A stretch of DNA of 64,000 nucleotides from Legionella oakridgensis ATCC 33761 = DSM 21215 (GTDB lineage Bacteria > Pseudomonadota > Gammaproteobacteria > Legionellales > Legionellaceae), in contig NZ_CP004006.1 of NCBI RefSeq assembly GCF_000512355.1, positions 425,001 to 489,000 of the forward strand, in the 5' to 3' direction. This document shows, piece by piece, positions 1 through 12,480 of the stretch. Made by a program: the position numbers and the translations under genes. The notes under the pieces were generated by a model. That model had not been told where the DNA came from. It worked only from the letters and a program-made list of their open reading frames with translations, and did no database searches. Position 1 is the first letter of the stretch; every line of letters starts with the position of its first letter.

Positions 1-116
1 AGTTCATTAACAATATGGTAGAGATTGAGGTAACACAAGCGTTTTGGTATGGCTATTACTGAAGTTGAAGGTGATGGTTGTATTGAGAGAGTGCGGCTGT
101 ATGATTGAGTTAATTG

Positions 117-125
<9 letters not shown>
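1..125 (+). other. 3' part of 16S-23S internal transcribed spacer
   Basis: This is the spacer immediately upstream of the 23S gene. Positions 2-13 (GTTCATTAACAA) resemble the boxA antitermination element found in rRNA leaders and spacers (consensus like TGCTCTTTAACA). I see no tRNA fold in this part; any Ile/Ala tRNA would lie left of the window. The last bases form the 5' arm of the 23S processing stem. Confidence 0.7.
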
Positions 126-3032
<2,907 letters not shown>

Positions 3033-3111
3033 GAGTTGATTCAGGTTAACGCATGCGTTTGTGTATGCCTCAATCTTTACCACTTGGAAGCGTAAGCTTC
3101 CAATACCGTTT

Positions 3112-3230
3112 TTCCTGGCGACCATAGCCGTTTGGAACCACCTGATACCATCCCGAACTCAGAAGTGAAACGAACGCGCGCCAATGATAGTGTGGGGCTT
3201 CCCCATGTGAAAGTAGGTCATCGCCAGGGC
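3112..3230 (+). rRNA. rrf: 5S ribosomal RNA
   Basis: About 119 nt. The terminal stem pairs CCTGGCGA (3114-3121) with TCGCCAGG (3221-3228), and the conserved core CCGAACTCAGAAGTGAAACG lies at 3152-3171, followed by the GTGTGGGG...CCCCATG helix. It follows 23S by about 90 bases; that spacer holds a small hairpin (GGAAGC GTAA GCTTCC, about 3086-3101). The ends are estimated to within 1-2 bases. Confidence 0.95.
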
Positions 3231-3240
3231 TTTTTTCCTA

Positions 3241-3267
3241 AAGCGGCTAAAGAGCCGCTTTTTTTTC
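3241..3267 (+). terminator. Rho-independent terminator of the rRNA operon
   Basis: Perfect 8-bp stem AAGCGGCT / AGCCGCTT (3241-3248 and 3253-3260) with an AAAG loop and a following T tract (3261-3266), 10 bases after 5S. Confidence 0.92.
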
Positions 3268-3431
3268 AAAAAATTTTATCTTTATTTGTCCACGGTTCAT
3301 TTTCCCCAGATATAATGACTCAAAGTGCTTTCTGTTTAAACGGATTGTCTTTATTCATTTTATAAATAATTATCGCCAATTATGGTTGAATTATTTAGAA
3401 TAAATCAGCGTTTTGAAGGAATTAAAGCTTT

Positions 3432-4685
3432 ATGTTAGTCCATCATGTTAGGGAATTTATTCGAAATTTAAATAGCAATTCCGCTTTAAAAAAATTTGAC
3501 CGGAAATTTTTAGATGAATTAAGCGAAGCATGTCCTATTGTTCGTGATGATGAATGCTTGAATGACGTTCAAATTAAACTTATTTTGAATATATTTGCAA
3601 AACGGTGGAAATGCGTTTTTGATACGCTTGCAGATTATACCGTTTGTCCTGACGGTATTAATGAATATTGGATAAAGTTTGCAAAAGCTTTGGCTGATGA
3701 TACCGGAAAAAAGTATTTGCAAATACTCATGCCAAGTATTGTTAATTCTATTGATCCAAATAATCTTAGCCGGCTTGCAGATTGTACGGATTTACGTGAT
3801 TTTTTCTGTAGTGATGATAAGAAGATTTTATATCGTATCAGAGGATTATTGGAGCATGTGCAGGCTAGTCATGTTTTTTCAACGCATACTAATCCCAAGA
3901 GTCGTCTTTTATCTCCATTGTCTTTATCTGAGTTGCTAAGAATTCGCACCAAACGAGGAGCAAGACTACAATTTGAACTATCGGGTAAAACTTATCAAAA
4001 TTTCTGGGATTATCTTGAACAAGAAATGATGCCGACATGGCAGACGCGCGGTGAATGTCCCAGACACTTATTGCCAGGCCTGCTGGAGTTAATTGAAGCT
4101 TTTTTTACTGAAAAGCATGATAAATTGCCGGAATTTCGTAAGCAACTGATGGAGTGGATAAAATGCTTACGCACTTGCCCCGTTCATGATGTCAATTGGT
4201 TATATGCACAAAGTATTTCCGTGGATGGTGAAAATGTTTATTTGATCAATATTCTTCTCGATTGTTTACAGGACAATAAGTTAGCATTGTGTAATAAAAT
4301 GAGAGGCGTAGCTCGTTGGCTTTGTCAATATGATGCATCGTTCATTGTTGAGAGCAGAGAGCTTGATGACCTATATGGAGAGTTTGCCGTTGGGACCTCA
4401 TTTAACTTAGCTAAACTGCAAGAATTGTTGGCAGAGATCATTCGAGTGACGCCTGAATTGCGTAGTAAGCTGGTTGAGATTCAGGAAGAATTAACTAGAT
4501 CGGTCGATATTTCATCAAAAATCATTACTTCTTTACGGGCAATTTATCATTTACGATGGAGCCAAATAAGCGGAAAAGATATGGATTATACGCGTATCCA
4601 GGGGAGAAAAAATGCGCCTTGGATAGCAATGGCACAGTATTTGGCAGGTGCTGGTTACATAGAAAAAATTATTATAGATTTTTAA
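3432..4685 (+). CDS. Uncharacterised large, helix-rich protein (first of a coupled pair)
   Basis: A 417-residue protein of no family I recognise. It looks predominantly alpha-helical and cytosolic, with no signal peptide and no membrane segment. It begins 165 bases after the rRNA terminator, preceded by AAGGAATTAAAGC. It ends in TAATG (4683-4687), where the stop of this frame overlaps an ATG that opens the next frame. That may be true translational coupling, as seen elsewhere in this window (cyoC/cyoD, hemX/hemY, sdhD/sdhA). Alternatively, a lost T in the T5 run at 4679-4683 has split one protein of about 950 residues. Legionella genomes carry many such orphan proteins, some of them Dot/Icm substrates, but nothing in the sequence proves secretion. 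Confidence 0.7.
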   Translation: MLVHHVREFIRNLNSNSALKKFDRKFLDELSEACPIVRDDECLNDVQIKLILNIFAKRWKCVFDTLADYTVCPDGINEYWIKFAKALADDTGKKYLQILMPSIVNSIDPNNLSRLADCTDLRDFFCSDDKKILYRIRGLLEHVQASHVFSTHTNPKSRLLSPLSLSELLRIRTKRGARLQFELSGKTYQNFWDYLEQEMMPTWQTRGECPRHLLPGLLELIEAFFTEKHDKLPEFRKQLMEWIKCLRTCPVHDVNWLYAQSISVDGENVYLINILLDCLQDNKLALCNKMRGVARWLCQYDASFIVESRELDDLYGEFAVGTSFNLAKLQELLAEIIRVTPELRSKLVEIQEELTRSVDISSKIITSLRAIYHLRWSQISGKDMDYTRIQGRKNAPWIAMAQYLAGAGYIEKIIIDF

Positions 4686-6292
4686 TGCCAACCATCCAAC
4701 ATACCATGGATGTCGTTCGCCTAGAATGTTTGACTGCTTTTCCTTTGTCCCATTATATTTTATCAGAGGACGGTACTCACTTAATTCTCTTGGATAATTG
4801 TGCCGATAATTACCGTATTCATGGAAATTTTTCTAAAATAGAAGAAACGTCGATAGAACCTTTGACAACGGTAGAAGAAGAACGTATTGCCTATGCTAAC
4901 CCACGCTTCCATAAATACATTGAAATACTTCGTTGCCAAGCAAGTGAACAAGACCCACCTATTTCTTTGAAAACAATACGAGCCATAAAAAGGCTTGTGG
5001 ATGAAAGTCTTTATCCTGTCGGACTATTGTTTGGGTATGATTATGATCAAAAACAAATGGTTGCCGCTGAAAGAGCTTATGGTGTTTTTGCGGAATTTTT
5101 ACATCGAATGCCACAGGAAGAACGACAAAAATTAAACAGACAACATATTATCTTTAATAACAAAAGGGTAACTTTTGCGCAGGTACTGCGAGCAGTACAA
5201 CAAGATGAATGCATTGCCGTATATGGCCAATATTTGGCTCAACTCGTCATGGATTACGCTCCATACTTGACATTCCAAAGAGAAATTGAACTTCGAGTTG
5301 ATGTCAATAAAATGCGTTCCCATTCCAGGCAGAAAGTACCGAGTGATTATGCATATCTGAGTCATGAAGATGCTTTAAAACGACTTCTAATTATCTATAA
5401 ATCTTTAATGACTCATAATTTTTCTTGCTGGCCTTTACATGGGATATCTATATCAGGGTTGGGTGTTATTAATACGGTTCCTCCTGAAGTCAATAAAATT
5501 TTTTCATTACTCATGCCAATGGTCTTGTCGGGTAATTTTATTCCTGCTGTGGCTGTATATGCTGAAATGATGGAATCTGTGATTAAGCCGGCACTCCGAG
5601 ATAAAAGCTGGAAGACATGGATGACCCGGTATAATGATACACATAGCTGGCTTGTATCCATTGCAAATCAAACGTTGTTTACGCAAAAAGATGAGTGGTT
5701 TGAACCTAAATTTCTTCTAGTAACCTTATTTCCTTTAGCACAAGACCGTTCATTTATTTGTCCACCGCTAAAAGTTTTTCTGGAGAAGTTAGTTTACATT
5801 TATTTGACCTCTGGAAGTCAAGTCATGAGGGATGCAATGATTAATGCGCAGTTTGCCACGTTGCTGAGAGATTTGGATGAACCTGTGAGAAATTATATAT
5901 TAAGTGCGTTGAAAGCATCCGAACATTTGATGGTTGAAGATGCTGCATTTCATGAAATTTGTGCTACACAACTGATTCATCGTTTAGCTTTAATAGGGGC
6001 TAGGACGTCTATGGCCTCTAAAACTGGTTTTTTTGATCGCGCTGAGGGTCATGCATCATCTGTTTATAAAACCATAAAAGGCAAACTACAAAAGGCTATA
6101 GCAGGCCATACTCATTCGCTCATGGATGTGCTGGAAGGATTGCAAACGGGGCTGGGCGATCATACCATTCCTGTGTCCCATCATGTGTCTGATAAAATGT
6201 TGAGTTATTTACAACCTATGAGAAGTGGTTTTTTACCAGCACCTCATCTTGAAGTTCCCCCTTCTCCGCCAGTGGGCTTAGCCCCAGCCTGA
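4685..6292 (+). CDS. Uncharacterised protein (second of a coupled pair)
   Basis: A 535-residue protein starting MPTIQHTMDVV at the ATG of the TAATG overlap. The frame stays open upstream to 4556, but that extension translates the last codons of the previous gene out of frame and reads like a shadow, so I reject the longer start. It has no membrane segment or known motif, is helix-rich, and ends in a proline-rich tail (PPSPPVG). If the T5 run at 4679-4683 is short by one base, this is the C-terminal part of a single ~950-residue protein with the preceding ORF. Function unknown; a Legionella-type effector or a lineage-specific cytosolic protein are both possible. Confidence 0.68.
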   Translation: MPTIQHTMDVVRLECLTAFPLSHYILSEDGTHLILLDNCADNYRIHGNFSKIEETSIEPLTTVEEERIAYANPRFHKYIEILRCQASEQDPPISLKTIRAIKRLVDESLYPVGLLFGYDYDQKQMVAAERAYGVFAEFLHRMPQEERQKLNRQHIIFNNKRVTFAQVLRAVQQDECIAVYGQYLAQLVMDYAPYLTFQREIELRVDVNKMRSHSRQKVPSDYAYLSHEDALKRLLIIYKSLMTHNFSCWPLHGISISGLGVINTVPPEVNKIFSLLMPMVLSGNFIPAVAVYAEMMESVIKPALRDKSWKTWMTRYNDTHSWLVSIANQTLFTQKDEWFEPKFLLVTLFPLAQDRSFICPPLKVFLEKLVYIYLTSGSQVMRDAMINAQFATLLRDLDEPVRNYILSALKASEHLMVEDAAFHEICATQLIHRLALIGARTSMASKTGFFDRAEGHASSVYKTIKGKLQKAIAGHTHSLMDVLEGLQTGLGDHTIPVSHHVSDKMLSYLQPMRSGFLPAPHLEVPPSPPVGLAPA

Positions 6293-6326
6293 TTTACTGA
6301 CAAGGATCTGTTAAGCACAACCCCTA

Positions 6327-7523
6327 TCAATTTTTTTGTAGGTGTGCGCTGATGGCCAAGGGATCTTTTTTGTGCCAGTTTAATAATGCTAAAGATAAAA
6401 CTCCAGCGATTAATCCCCAAAATGCCGACCCTATACCATATAAAGACATGCCTGAAGCAGAAACCAGCATGGTAATGAGCGCGGGTTCCCGTTGAGATTC
6501 TTCTTCCAGTGCTGTTTTTAGGCTATTGCCAATGGTGGCAAACAGTGCAAGTCCAGCGATTGTTAAAATGAATTCCTGTGGAAAAGTAGCAAACAAGGTA
6601 ACGACGGTAGCACCAAATAAACCGATAACTAACCAGCAAAGTCCTGCAAATATCGTCGCTTTGTAGCGAGTGGCAGGATTATTATCGGCCTCTTTTCCTG
6701 TACAAATGGCTGCGGTAATCGCTGCCAGATTAATTGCATAACATCCAAAAGGCGCTAAAAGAAGACTTGCTAATCCTATCCAGGTGATTAATGATGAAAC
6801 CGGTGGTTCATAATTATTAGCTTTTAGTACAGCCACACCAGGAATGTTTTGTGAAGTCATGGTGACTATAAAAAGAGGCAGGCCAATACTAATAAGTATT
6901 GCAGGGGAAAATACTGGTGTGATGAAGATAGGAGTGGATAAAGCAAAATGGAAATGGTTTAAATGAAATAAATTTTGTGTCCAAGCTGTAATAATTCCTA
7001 GTATGAAAACCAAAAAAATGACGTAACGAGGGAATAAACGTTTTCCTATTAAATAGGCGATAAACATGATGATTACCAAAGAAAATTGATGCTGCATGGA
7101 GGTAAAGACATTCATGCCAAAATGAAGAAGAATACCAGCCAGCATGGCGGAGGCCAGTGAGTGCGGTATATGAGACATGATTTTTTCGAATAAACCAGTA
7201 AATCCCGAAATAAGTGTCAATACGGCTGAAAAAATAAAGGCACCAATGGCTTCCGGCATAGATACGCCTGATAAACTGGTAACTAGCAAGGCAGCTCCAG
7301 GGGTGGACCAACCGGTTAAAATAGGCAAATGGTAACGAAGTGACAATCCAATGCAGGTAACGGCAATACATAGGCTCAACGCAAGAAGCCATGAACTTAT
7401 TTCTGCTTGTGTGGCGCCGACAGTTGCCGCGGCTTGAAAGATCAATACGGCGGAACTGGTAAATCCTACCATAACGCCAACAAATCCTGCAATCAGGTTG
7501 GGAAGTGAAAAATATTTAAACAT
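6327..7523 (-). CDS. BenE-family benzoate/H+ symporter-like membrane transporter
   Basis: A 398-residue polytopic inner-membrane protein of the BenE family, whose characterised members import benzoate with protons. It has about 12 hydrophobic segments, and the N-terminal half carries the GWSTPGAALL stretch typical of BenE (roughly residues 70-80). It starts at MFKYFSLPN, six bases after the rsgA stop, so the two are probably co-transcribed. No benzoate-degradation gene lies nearby, so the real substrate is open. It converges with the unknown gene ending at 6292. Confidence 0.85.
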   Translation of the reverse strand: MFKYFSLPNLIAGFVGVMVGFTSSAVLIFQAAATVGATQAEISSWLLALSLCIAVTCIGLSLRYHLPILTGWSTPGAALLVTSLSGVSMPEAIGAFIFSAVLTLISGFTGLFEKIMSHIPHSLASAMLAGILLHFGMNVFTSMQHQFSLVIIMFIAYLIGKRLFPRYVIFLVFILGIITAWTQNLFHLNHFHFALSTPIFITPVFSPAILISIGLPLFIVTMTSQNIPGVAVLKANNYEPPVSSLITWIGLASLLLAPFGCYAINLAAITAAICTGKEADNNPATRYKATIFAGLCWLVIGLFGATVVTLFATFPQEFILTIAGLALFATIGNSLKTALEEESQREPALITMLVSASGMSLYGIGSAFWGLIAGVLSLALLNWHKKDPLAISAHLQKN

Positions 7524-7529
7524 AAAATA

Positions 7530-8495
7530 TCAGCTTGCAAATTGTTTACTGATCTTAACATAGTTCTCATAACGATCACGTGTTATTACCCCTTCTTTTA
7601 TGGCATTAGATAACGCACAACCTGGCGTGTTTAAGTGATCACAATTGCGAAATTTGCATGAGGATAAATAGGGTTTAAATTCTCGGTAGCCTTTTGCAAT
7701 TTCGGTTGCCGGCATATGCCATAAACCGAATTCACGCACGCCGGGTGAGTCAATTAATGCACCACCTGTTGGTAATTCATAAAAACAGGAATTACTGGTT
7801 GTATGACGCCCTAGCTCACTTATGATAGAAATATCACCAGTTTGTATATTGGATTCAAAAGGCAAGATTTTTGCAATCAAGGATGACTTTCCAACCCCAG
7901 ATTGTCCTACGAAAACACTGGTTTCATCATGAAGCGCTTTCTGCAGTTCCTGATAGCTGTTCTTGCGTTCTGGGGAAGTAAATAAAATGGAATATCCCAA
8001 GGGTTGATATTGTTGCTGCAAGCGCTCTGCCAGGTTTGTACAGGGTAAATCGATTTTGTTTAATATAATGCATGTTTTTAAATTTAAATGCTCGGCCATG
8101 ACAAGATAGCTGTCTAATAATGACCAGGAAATTTGCGGTTTGGGGGCAACCACCACCATGATTTGAGTAATATTAGCGGCAATTGGTTTAATAATCCCTC
8201 GTTTATCAGGACGTCCAAGCACGCTATGCCGCGGATAGCGGCTGACAACAACGCCTTGTGCTTCACCTTCTGGTAGCCATACGACACGATCTCCTGCAAC
8301 CAGAGAATCAATGGCAGGTCGGATTGAACAATGAATACAGGCTCCCTCATCATTTTTAATGAGGGCATGGGAACCAAAACGAGTAATAACCAATCCATCG
8401 ACGGTTGTTTTATTATCCTCTAACGGCTGCCGATAGGATGTTTGTTTTTTCTCGATACGGGTTGATTGTTGTTTACTGACTCGACGTTTACTCAT
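7530..8495 (-). CDS. rsgA: Small ribosomal subunit biogenesis GTPase RsgA
   Basis: A 321-residue circularly permuted GTPase that binds the 30S subunit and helps its late maturation. An OB-like N-terminal domain spans about residues 30-95. The G motifs come in the permuted order: NKID (G4, 146-149), GQSGVGKS (G1, 197-204) and DSPG (G3, 249-252). The C-terminal zinc-binding site is Cys280, Cys285, His287 and Cys293. It is divergent from cca with about 40 bases between the starts, so the two probably share a promoter region (AT-rich, TATTATATAC around 8500). Confidence 0.96.
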   Translation of the reverse strand: MSKRRVSKQQSTRIEKKQTSYRQPLEDNKTTVDGLVITRFGSHALIKNDEGACIHCSIRPAIDSLVAGDRVVWLPEGEAQGVVVSRYPRHSVLGRPDKRGIIKPIAANITQIMVVVAPKPQISWSLLDSYLVMAEHLNLKTCIILNKIDLPCTNLAERLQQQYQPLGYSILFTSPERKNSYQELQKALHDETSVFVGQSGVGKSSLIAKILPFESNIQTGDISIISELGRHTTSNSCFYELPTGGALIDSPGVREFGLWHMPATEIAKGYREFKPYLSSCKFRNCDHLNTPGCALSNAIKEGVITRDRYENYVKISKQFAS

Positions 8496-8535
8496 GGTTT
8501 ATTATATACCCATAAATACGATTGGAAACATCTTC

Positions 8536-9768
8536 ATGAAAGTCTATTTAGTAGGTGGGGCAGTACGTGATCAATTGTTGGGATTCCCGATTAAAGAACG
8601 CGATTGGGTTGTTGTTGGTGCAACCCCAGATGAATTAATCCATCAAGGTTATCAACAGGTTGGCCGTGACTTCCCAGTCTTTCTTCATCCTAAAACCGGA
8701 GAAGAATATGCATTAGCTCGTACGGAGCGTAAACGTGCGCCTGGCTATTATGGATTTACTTGTGTTTACGATACTAATGTTACATTGGAAGAAGATTTGG
8801 CTCGTCGAGATTTAACCATGAATGCTATGGCTATGGATGCACAGGGACAATTGATTGACCCGTATCATGGCCAAAAAGATTTAAAAGACAAGATATTACG
8901 TCATGTATCGCCGGCATTTGTGGAAGATCCTGTGAGGGTTCTAAGAGTTGCACGTTTTGCGGCGCGATTTCATCATTTGGGTTTTAAGCTTGCTGATGAA
9001 ACCCAAACACTGATGTATTCAATGGTTAAAAATGGGGAGTTGGATCATCTGGTTGCTGAACGTGTCTGGCAGGAGTGGCAACGCAGTTTGCAAGAGAAAA
9101 ATCCTGATGTATTCATTACTGTCCTTCGCTCTTGCGGGGCTTTGCGGGTCATATTACCTGAATTAGATGTTTTATTTGGTATTCCCAATTGGCGCCGGTA
9201 TCATGCGGAAGTGGATAGTGGAGTACACTCATTATTAGTATTGCGTGCTGCTGCTTCTTTGAGTCAGGATCCTGAAATTCGATTTGCGGCTTTAATGCAT
9301 GATTTAGGGAAAGGTAATACTCCAATGGCCATTTGGCCTGCGCAATATGGACATGAAAAACGTGGTCAGGAGATAATTAAGGCTTTATGCCAACGTTTAC
9401 GAGTTCCGGTGGATTACCGCAAATTTGCAGTGATGGTTTGCCGTCATCATTTAAATATCCATCGTTTCGCTAAGTTGCGAGCGAATACAATTGTGGCTAT
9501 TCTTGAACGTACAGACGCGTTTCGACGGCCACAATTATTTCAAAAATTATTAATCGTGTGTGAAGCAGATGCTAAAGGGAAAGGGAAGGAGTCATCTCAA
9601 TACCCAGAAGCTGTACGCTGGCAAGAAGTGCTGACCGAATGCATGAAAATTGAAGCTAAATCTCTTATAGCCGAAGGATATCGAGGAGAAGCAATTAAAT
9701 CTGCATTACACGAGCGCCGAGTAAATCAGGTAAAATTAATGCTTGGTTTGGAATCTGGTAAAGCATGA
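8536..9768 (+). CDS. cca: CCA tRNA nucleotidyltransferase
   Basis: A 410-residue multifunctional CCA-adding enzyme that builds or repairs the 3' CCA of tRNAs. It opens with MKVYLVGGAVRDQLLG, contains the catalytic ERDW (DxD-type) metal site and the RRDLTMNAMAMD motif of class II enzymes, and has the additional HD phosphohydrolase domain (ALMHDLGKG, about residue 250) seen in gammaproteobacterial Cca. The frame is open to an ATG at 8494, but homology begins exactly at 8536. It is followed by orn. Confidence 0.96.
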   Translation: MKVYLVGGAVRDQLLGFPIKERDWVVVGATPDELIHQGYQQVGRDFPVFLHPKTGEEYALARTERKRAPGYYGFTCVYDTNVTLEEDLARRDLTMNAMAMDAQGQLIDPYHGQKDLKDKILRHVSPAFVEDPVRVLRVARFAARFHHLGFKLADETQTLMYSMVKNGELDHLVAERVWQEWQRSLQEKNPDVFITVLRSCGALRVILPELDVLFGIPNWRRYHAEVDSGVHSLLVLRAAASLSQDPEIRFAALMHDLGKGNTPMAIWPAQYGHEKRGQEIIKALCQRLRVPVDYRKFAVMVCRHHLNIHRFAKLRANTIVAILERTDAFRRPQLFQKLLIVCEADAKGKGKESSQYPEAVRWQEVLTECMKIEAKSLIAEGYRGEAIKSALHERRVNQVKLMLGLESGKA

Positions 9769-9826
9769 GTAGTAGCTGTTCGCAGAACTGCTTTTAAAAT
9801 AGTATCTTGTTAATTTTGGAAAAACG

Positions 9827-10384
9827 ATGAAAAACAATCAAAACCTCATTTGGATTGATTTGGAAATGACCGGCCTTGACCCTGAGCGGGAGCGCATTAT
9901 TGAAATAGCGACTGTTGTAACAGACGCTCGTTTAAATGTGCTTGCGGAAGGACCCGTTTTGGCTGTGCATCAAGAGGAAGCGCTTCTTGCTAGCATGGAT
10001 GATTGGAATACCCGCCAGCATCATCAATCTGGTTTGGTTAAACGAGTACGGGAAAGTGAAGTTTCCGAGGCTCAAGCAGAAGAACTGACGTTAACATTTC
10101 TCAGTCAATACCTTGATCAGGGGCAATCGCCCATGTGTGGTAACAGCATTTGTCAGGATCGTCGCTTTTTATACAAATACATGCCAAAACTTGCAGCATT
10201 TTTTCATTATCGTAATCTGGATGTAAGTACGTTGAAAGAATTGGCTGCACGCTGGCATCCGAAAATTTTAAGCGGTGTGACAAAGCAATCCAAGCATTTG
10301 GCTCTGGAAGATATTAAAGATTCTATTGCTGAATTGGCTTATTATCGTCAGCATTTCATGCAAGTACCTGACGAGTCGATGTAG
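9827..10384 (+). CDS. orn: Oligoribonuclease
   Basis: A 185-residue DEDDh 3'-5' exoribonuclease that removes 2-5-nt RNA and linear dinucleotides such as pGpG. It shows [10 protein letters not shown] (first Asp-Glu), [10 protein letters not shown], and the C-terminal SKHLALEDI with the catalytic His and Asp. Length is normal for the family. It sits 58 bases after cca and 10 bases before queH. A weak hairpin (about 9771-9795) lies in the gap after cca. Confidence 0.95.
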   Translation: MKNNQNLIWIDLEMTGLDPERERIIEIATVVTDARLNVLAEGPVLAVHQEEALLASMDDWNTRQHHQSGLVKRVRESEVSEAQAEELTLTFLSQYLDQGQSPMCGNSICQDRRFLYKYMPKLAAFFHYRNLDVSTLKELAARWHPKILSGVTKQSKHLALEDIKDSIAELAYYRQHFMQVPDESM

Positions 10385-10394
10385 GAGATAGAAC

Positions 10395-11098
10395 GTGGTT
10401 ATAAGAGAGCAATTAGTATTGCCAAATGGCGCAGATAAATTATTACTTCACTCTTGTTGTGCTCCTTGTTCGGGAGAAGTGATGGAGGCATTACTGTTTT
10501 CTGAAATTAATTTTGCTATTTTTTCTATAATCCCAATATTCATCCAGTGCAAGAATACGAAATCAGAAAACAGGAAAATATAGAGTTTGCCCAAAAGCAT
10601 CATATTCCTTTCATCGATGCAGATTATGATAAAGACAATTGGTTTGAACGAGTTAAAGGATTGGAATGGGAGCCGGAACGAGGCAAGCGTTGTTCGGTGT
10701 GTTTTGATATGCGTTTTGAACGCACAGCGCTTTATGCCTATGAGCATGGTTTCCCAGTGATAAGCAGTTCATTGGGTATTTCACGTTGGAAAGACATGAA
10801 CCAAATTAATGAATCCGGCATTCGTGCAGCCAGTCGTTATCCAAATCTTGAATATTGGACATACAATTGGCGAAAAAATGGCGGGGCAGCACGCATGTAT
10901 GAAATTGCAAAACGAGAAAATTTTTATAAACAGGAATATTGCGGCTGTGTTTATTCTTTACGCGATACAAATACCTGGCGGAAAAAAAATGATCGCTGCC
11001 GCATTAAAATTGGCATAAATTATTATGGCGATGAAGAATCTATTCCAGCAACTGCACAAGATAAACCAGCCAACAATATAAATAACACTGAGGGATGA
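10395..11098 (+). CDS. queH: Epoxyqueuosine reductase QueH, split by a frameshift
   Basis: Non-orthologous replacement of QueG that reduces epoxyqueuosine to queuosine in tRNA. The N-terminal part ([13 protein letters not shown]) and the C-terminal part ([17 protein letters not shown]) carry the conserved cysteines of the family, but they lie in different frames. Adding one T to the T6 run at 10519-10524 restores ...[17 protein letters not shown]..., exactly the family sequence, giving about 234 residues. The start is GTG at 10395, with GGAG eight bases upstream, and 10 bases after orn. The break is probably a base-calling error; a real pseudogene is possible. The divergent tgt at 24280 acts in the same modification pathway. 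Confidence 0.85.
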
Positions 11099-11107
11099 GC
11101 GATTGTC

Positions 11108-12018
11108 ATGGTTGTTTTTCACCAACACGAGGATGGGCATCAACATACAGCGCCAGCATTTAATACGGCTTTTATCATTGCAATTGCTGCAAATGGTTTA
11201 TTCGTTTTGATTCAAATCATTTTTGCTTATGTAACTCATTCAACAAGTTTGCTGGCTGATGCCATCCACAACCTTGGTGATGTATTGAGTTTGATATTAG
11301 CTTGGGTCGCTAGTAATCTTTTAAAGCGCCTGCCAACCCAGAAATCGACGTATGGCATGAAAAAAACCACCATTCTTGCTTCTTTTGCCAATGGGGTATT
11401 GCTTATTTTTACATGTGGAATCATTGCAACCGAAGCCATGTATAAGTTTTTTCCCCTTCAGACATTCAGGCCATCGGTGTTATGGTGGTTGCCGGAATTG
11501 GTATTATCGTTAATGGAGCAACGGCAGCATTGTTTTTACGGGGCACGGATGATTTAAATATTCGTGGGGCTTTTTTGCATTTGTTGTATGACGCGCTGAT
11601 TTCCGTTGGTGTGGTTGTATCGGCATTCCTTCTTTATTGGACGGGTTGGAATTGGATTGACCCTTTAGTTGGATTATTGATTGCTGTGGTCATTTTAAAA
11701 GGGACATGGTCTTTATTTAGCGATAGCTTTCGTTTGATAGTGGATGGTGTTCCTCGAGGAATTTCTATAGTAAAAGTACGTCAATTATTGGAAAGTGAAG
11801 AGGGTGTAGAGGATGTTCACGATTTACATGTGTGGGCGTTAAGTACACAAGAAAATGCTTTATCAGTGCATCTGTGGATGCCAGATAATCCACTTACGGA
11901 TGCAGGACGTCAAGCGTTAAACAAGAGACTTCATGACGAATACAATATTCATCATACGACATTTCAAGTTGAACGCATAAAAAGTCATTGTGATGATGCT
12001 TGTACTTCTTATCTTTGA
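11108..12018 (+). CDS. Cation diffusion facilitator (Zn/Co/Fe exporter type), split by a frameshift
   Basis: A CDF-family divalent-metal/proton antiporter of about 303 residues once joined. It has a His-rich N-terminus (HQHEDGHQH) and paired HxxxD metal sites in TM2 (ADAIHNLGD) and TM5 (HLLYDALIS). The C-terminal cytosolic domain has the DVHDLHVWALS motif typical of the CzcD/ZitB/DmeF branch and ends in a Cys/Asp-containing tail. The frames switch near 11447-11456 (T6 followed by C4); one added base there gives a continuous ...YKFFPPSDIQAIGV... reading. It starts 9 bases after queH. The metal specificity cannot be read from the sequence. Confidence 0.85.
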
Positions 12019-12132
12019 GTGTTATCAAGATGTAATCCTGCATTGAGCAACGGTAGCACTTGTCCTATTAGCGATAAAAATGATTTTAAATTTAGAGTGA
12101 AATGTTTTTATGCTTTGGACACGTAAATATTA

Positions 12133-12480
12133 TTATGGTGATGGGTAATGATTATCCATGTAGGGAGGCTCATGACTCATCATGCGGTGGTTTAAATGCC
12201 CCATAATCCATATAGAGGCCCCTACCAGAATAAAAATCAAAATAAATGTATAAATAAGTGCTAGCCAGCTCATCGACTTAACGAATGATTTTATATTTAA
12301 AAAAAATACAAAATGAACGATAACTTGTGCGATCGCTGAAAAAATAATGATTATTTTTATAATGTCGTGAGTGAGATTGAGAAGCATGACTACGCTAAAA
12401 GAAATGCTTGTCAACAGAATTGATAAACCGAACCCTAATATATAGTACTTCAGGCATTTCTGTTCCAATCCAAAGCTCAT
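12133..12480 (-). CDS. cyoD: Cytochrome o ubiquinol oxidase subunit IV
   Basis: A 115-residue protein with three hydrophobic segments, matching the small CyoD subunit that stabilises the CuB site of cytochrome bo3 oxidase. The chosen ATG (12480) overlaps the cyoC stop in a TAATG arrangement, so it is translationally coupled; an in-frame extension to 12546 lies wholly inside cyoC and is rejected. It is the last gene of cyoABCD. No cyoE (haem O synthase) follows: the next gene is convergent. Confidence 0.9.
   Translation of the reverse strand: MSFGLEQKCLKYYILGFGLSILLTSISFSVVMLLNLTHDIIKIIIIFSAIAQVIVHFVFFLNIKSFVKSMSWLALIYTFILIFILVGASIWIMGHLNHRMMSHEPPYMDNHYPSP

Noticed and set aside
4556-4684. 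Upstream extension of the second unknown protein
   Set aside because: It is read in a frame shadowing the end of the first protein; the ATG at 4685 with TAATG overlap is better supported.
10519-10524. Programmed -1 ribosomal frameshift in queH
   Set aside because: The T run lacks a proper X XXY YYZ heptamer in the zero frame (the A-site codon would be mispaired), and nine other genes show the same kind of homopolymer break, so a common artefact is more likely.
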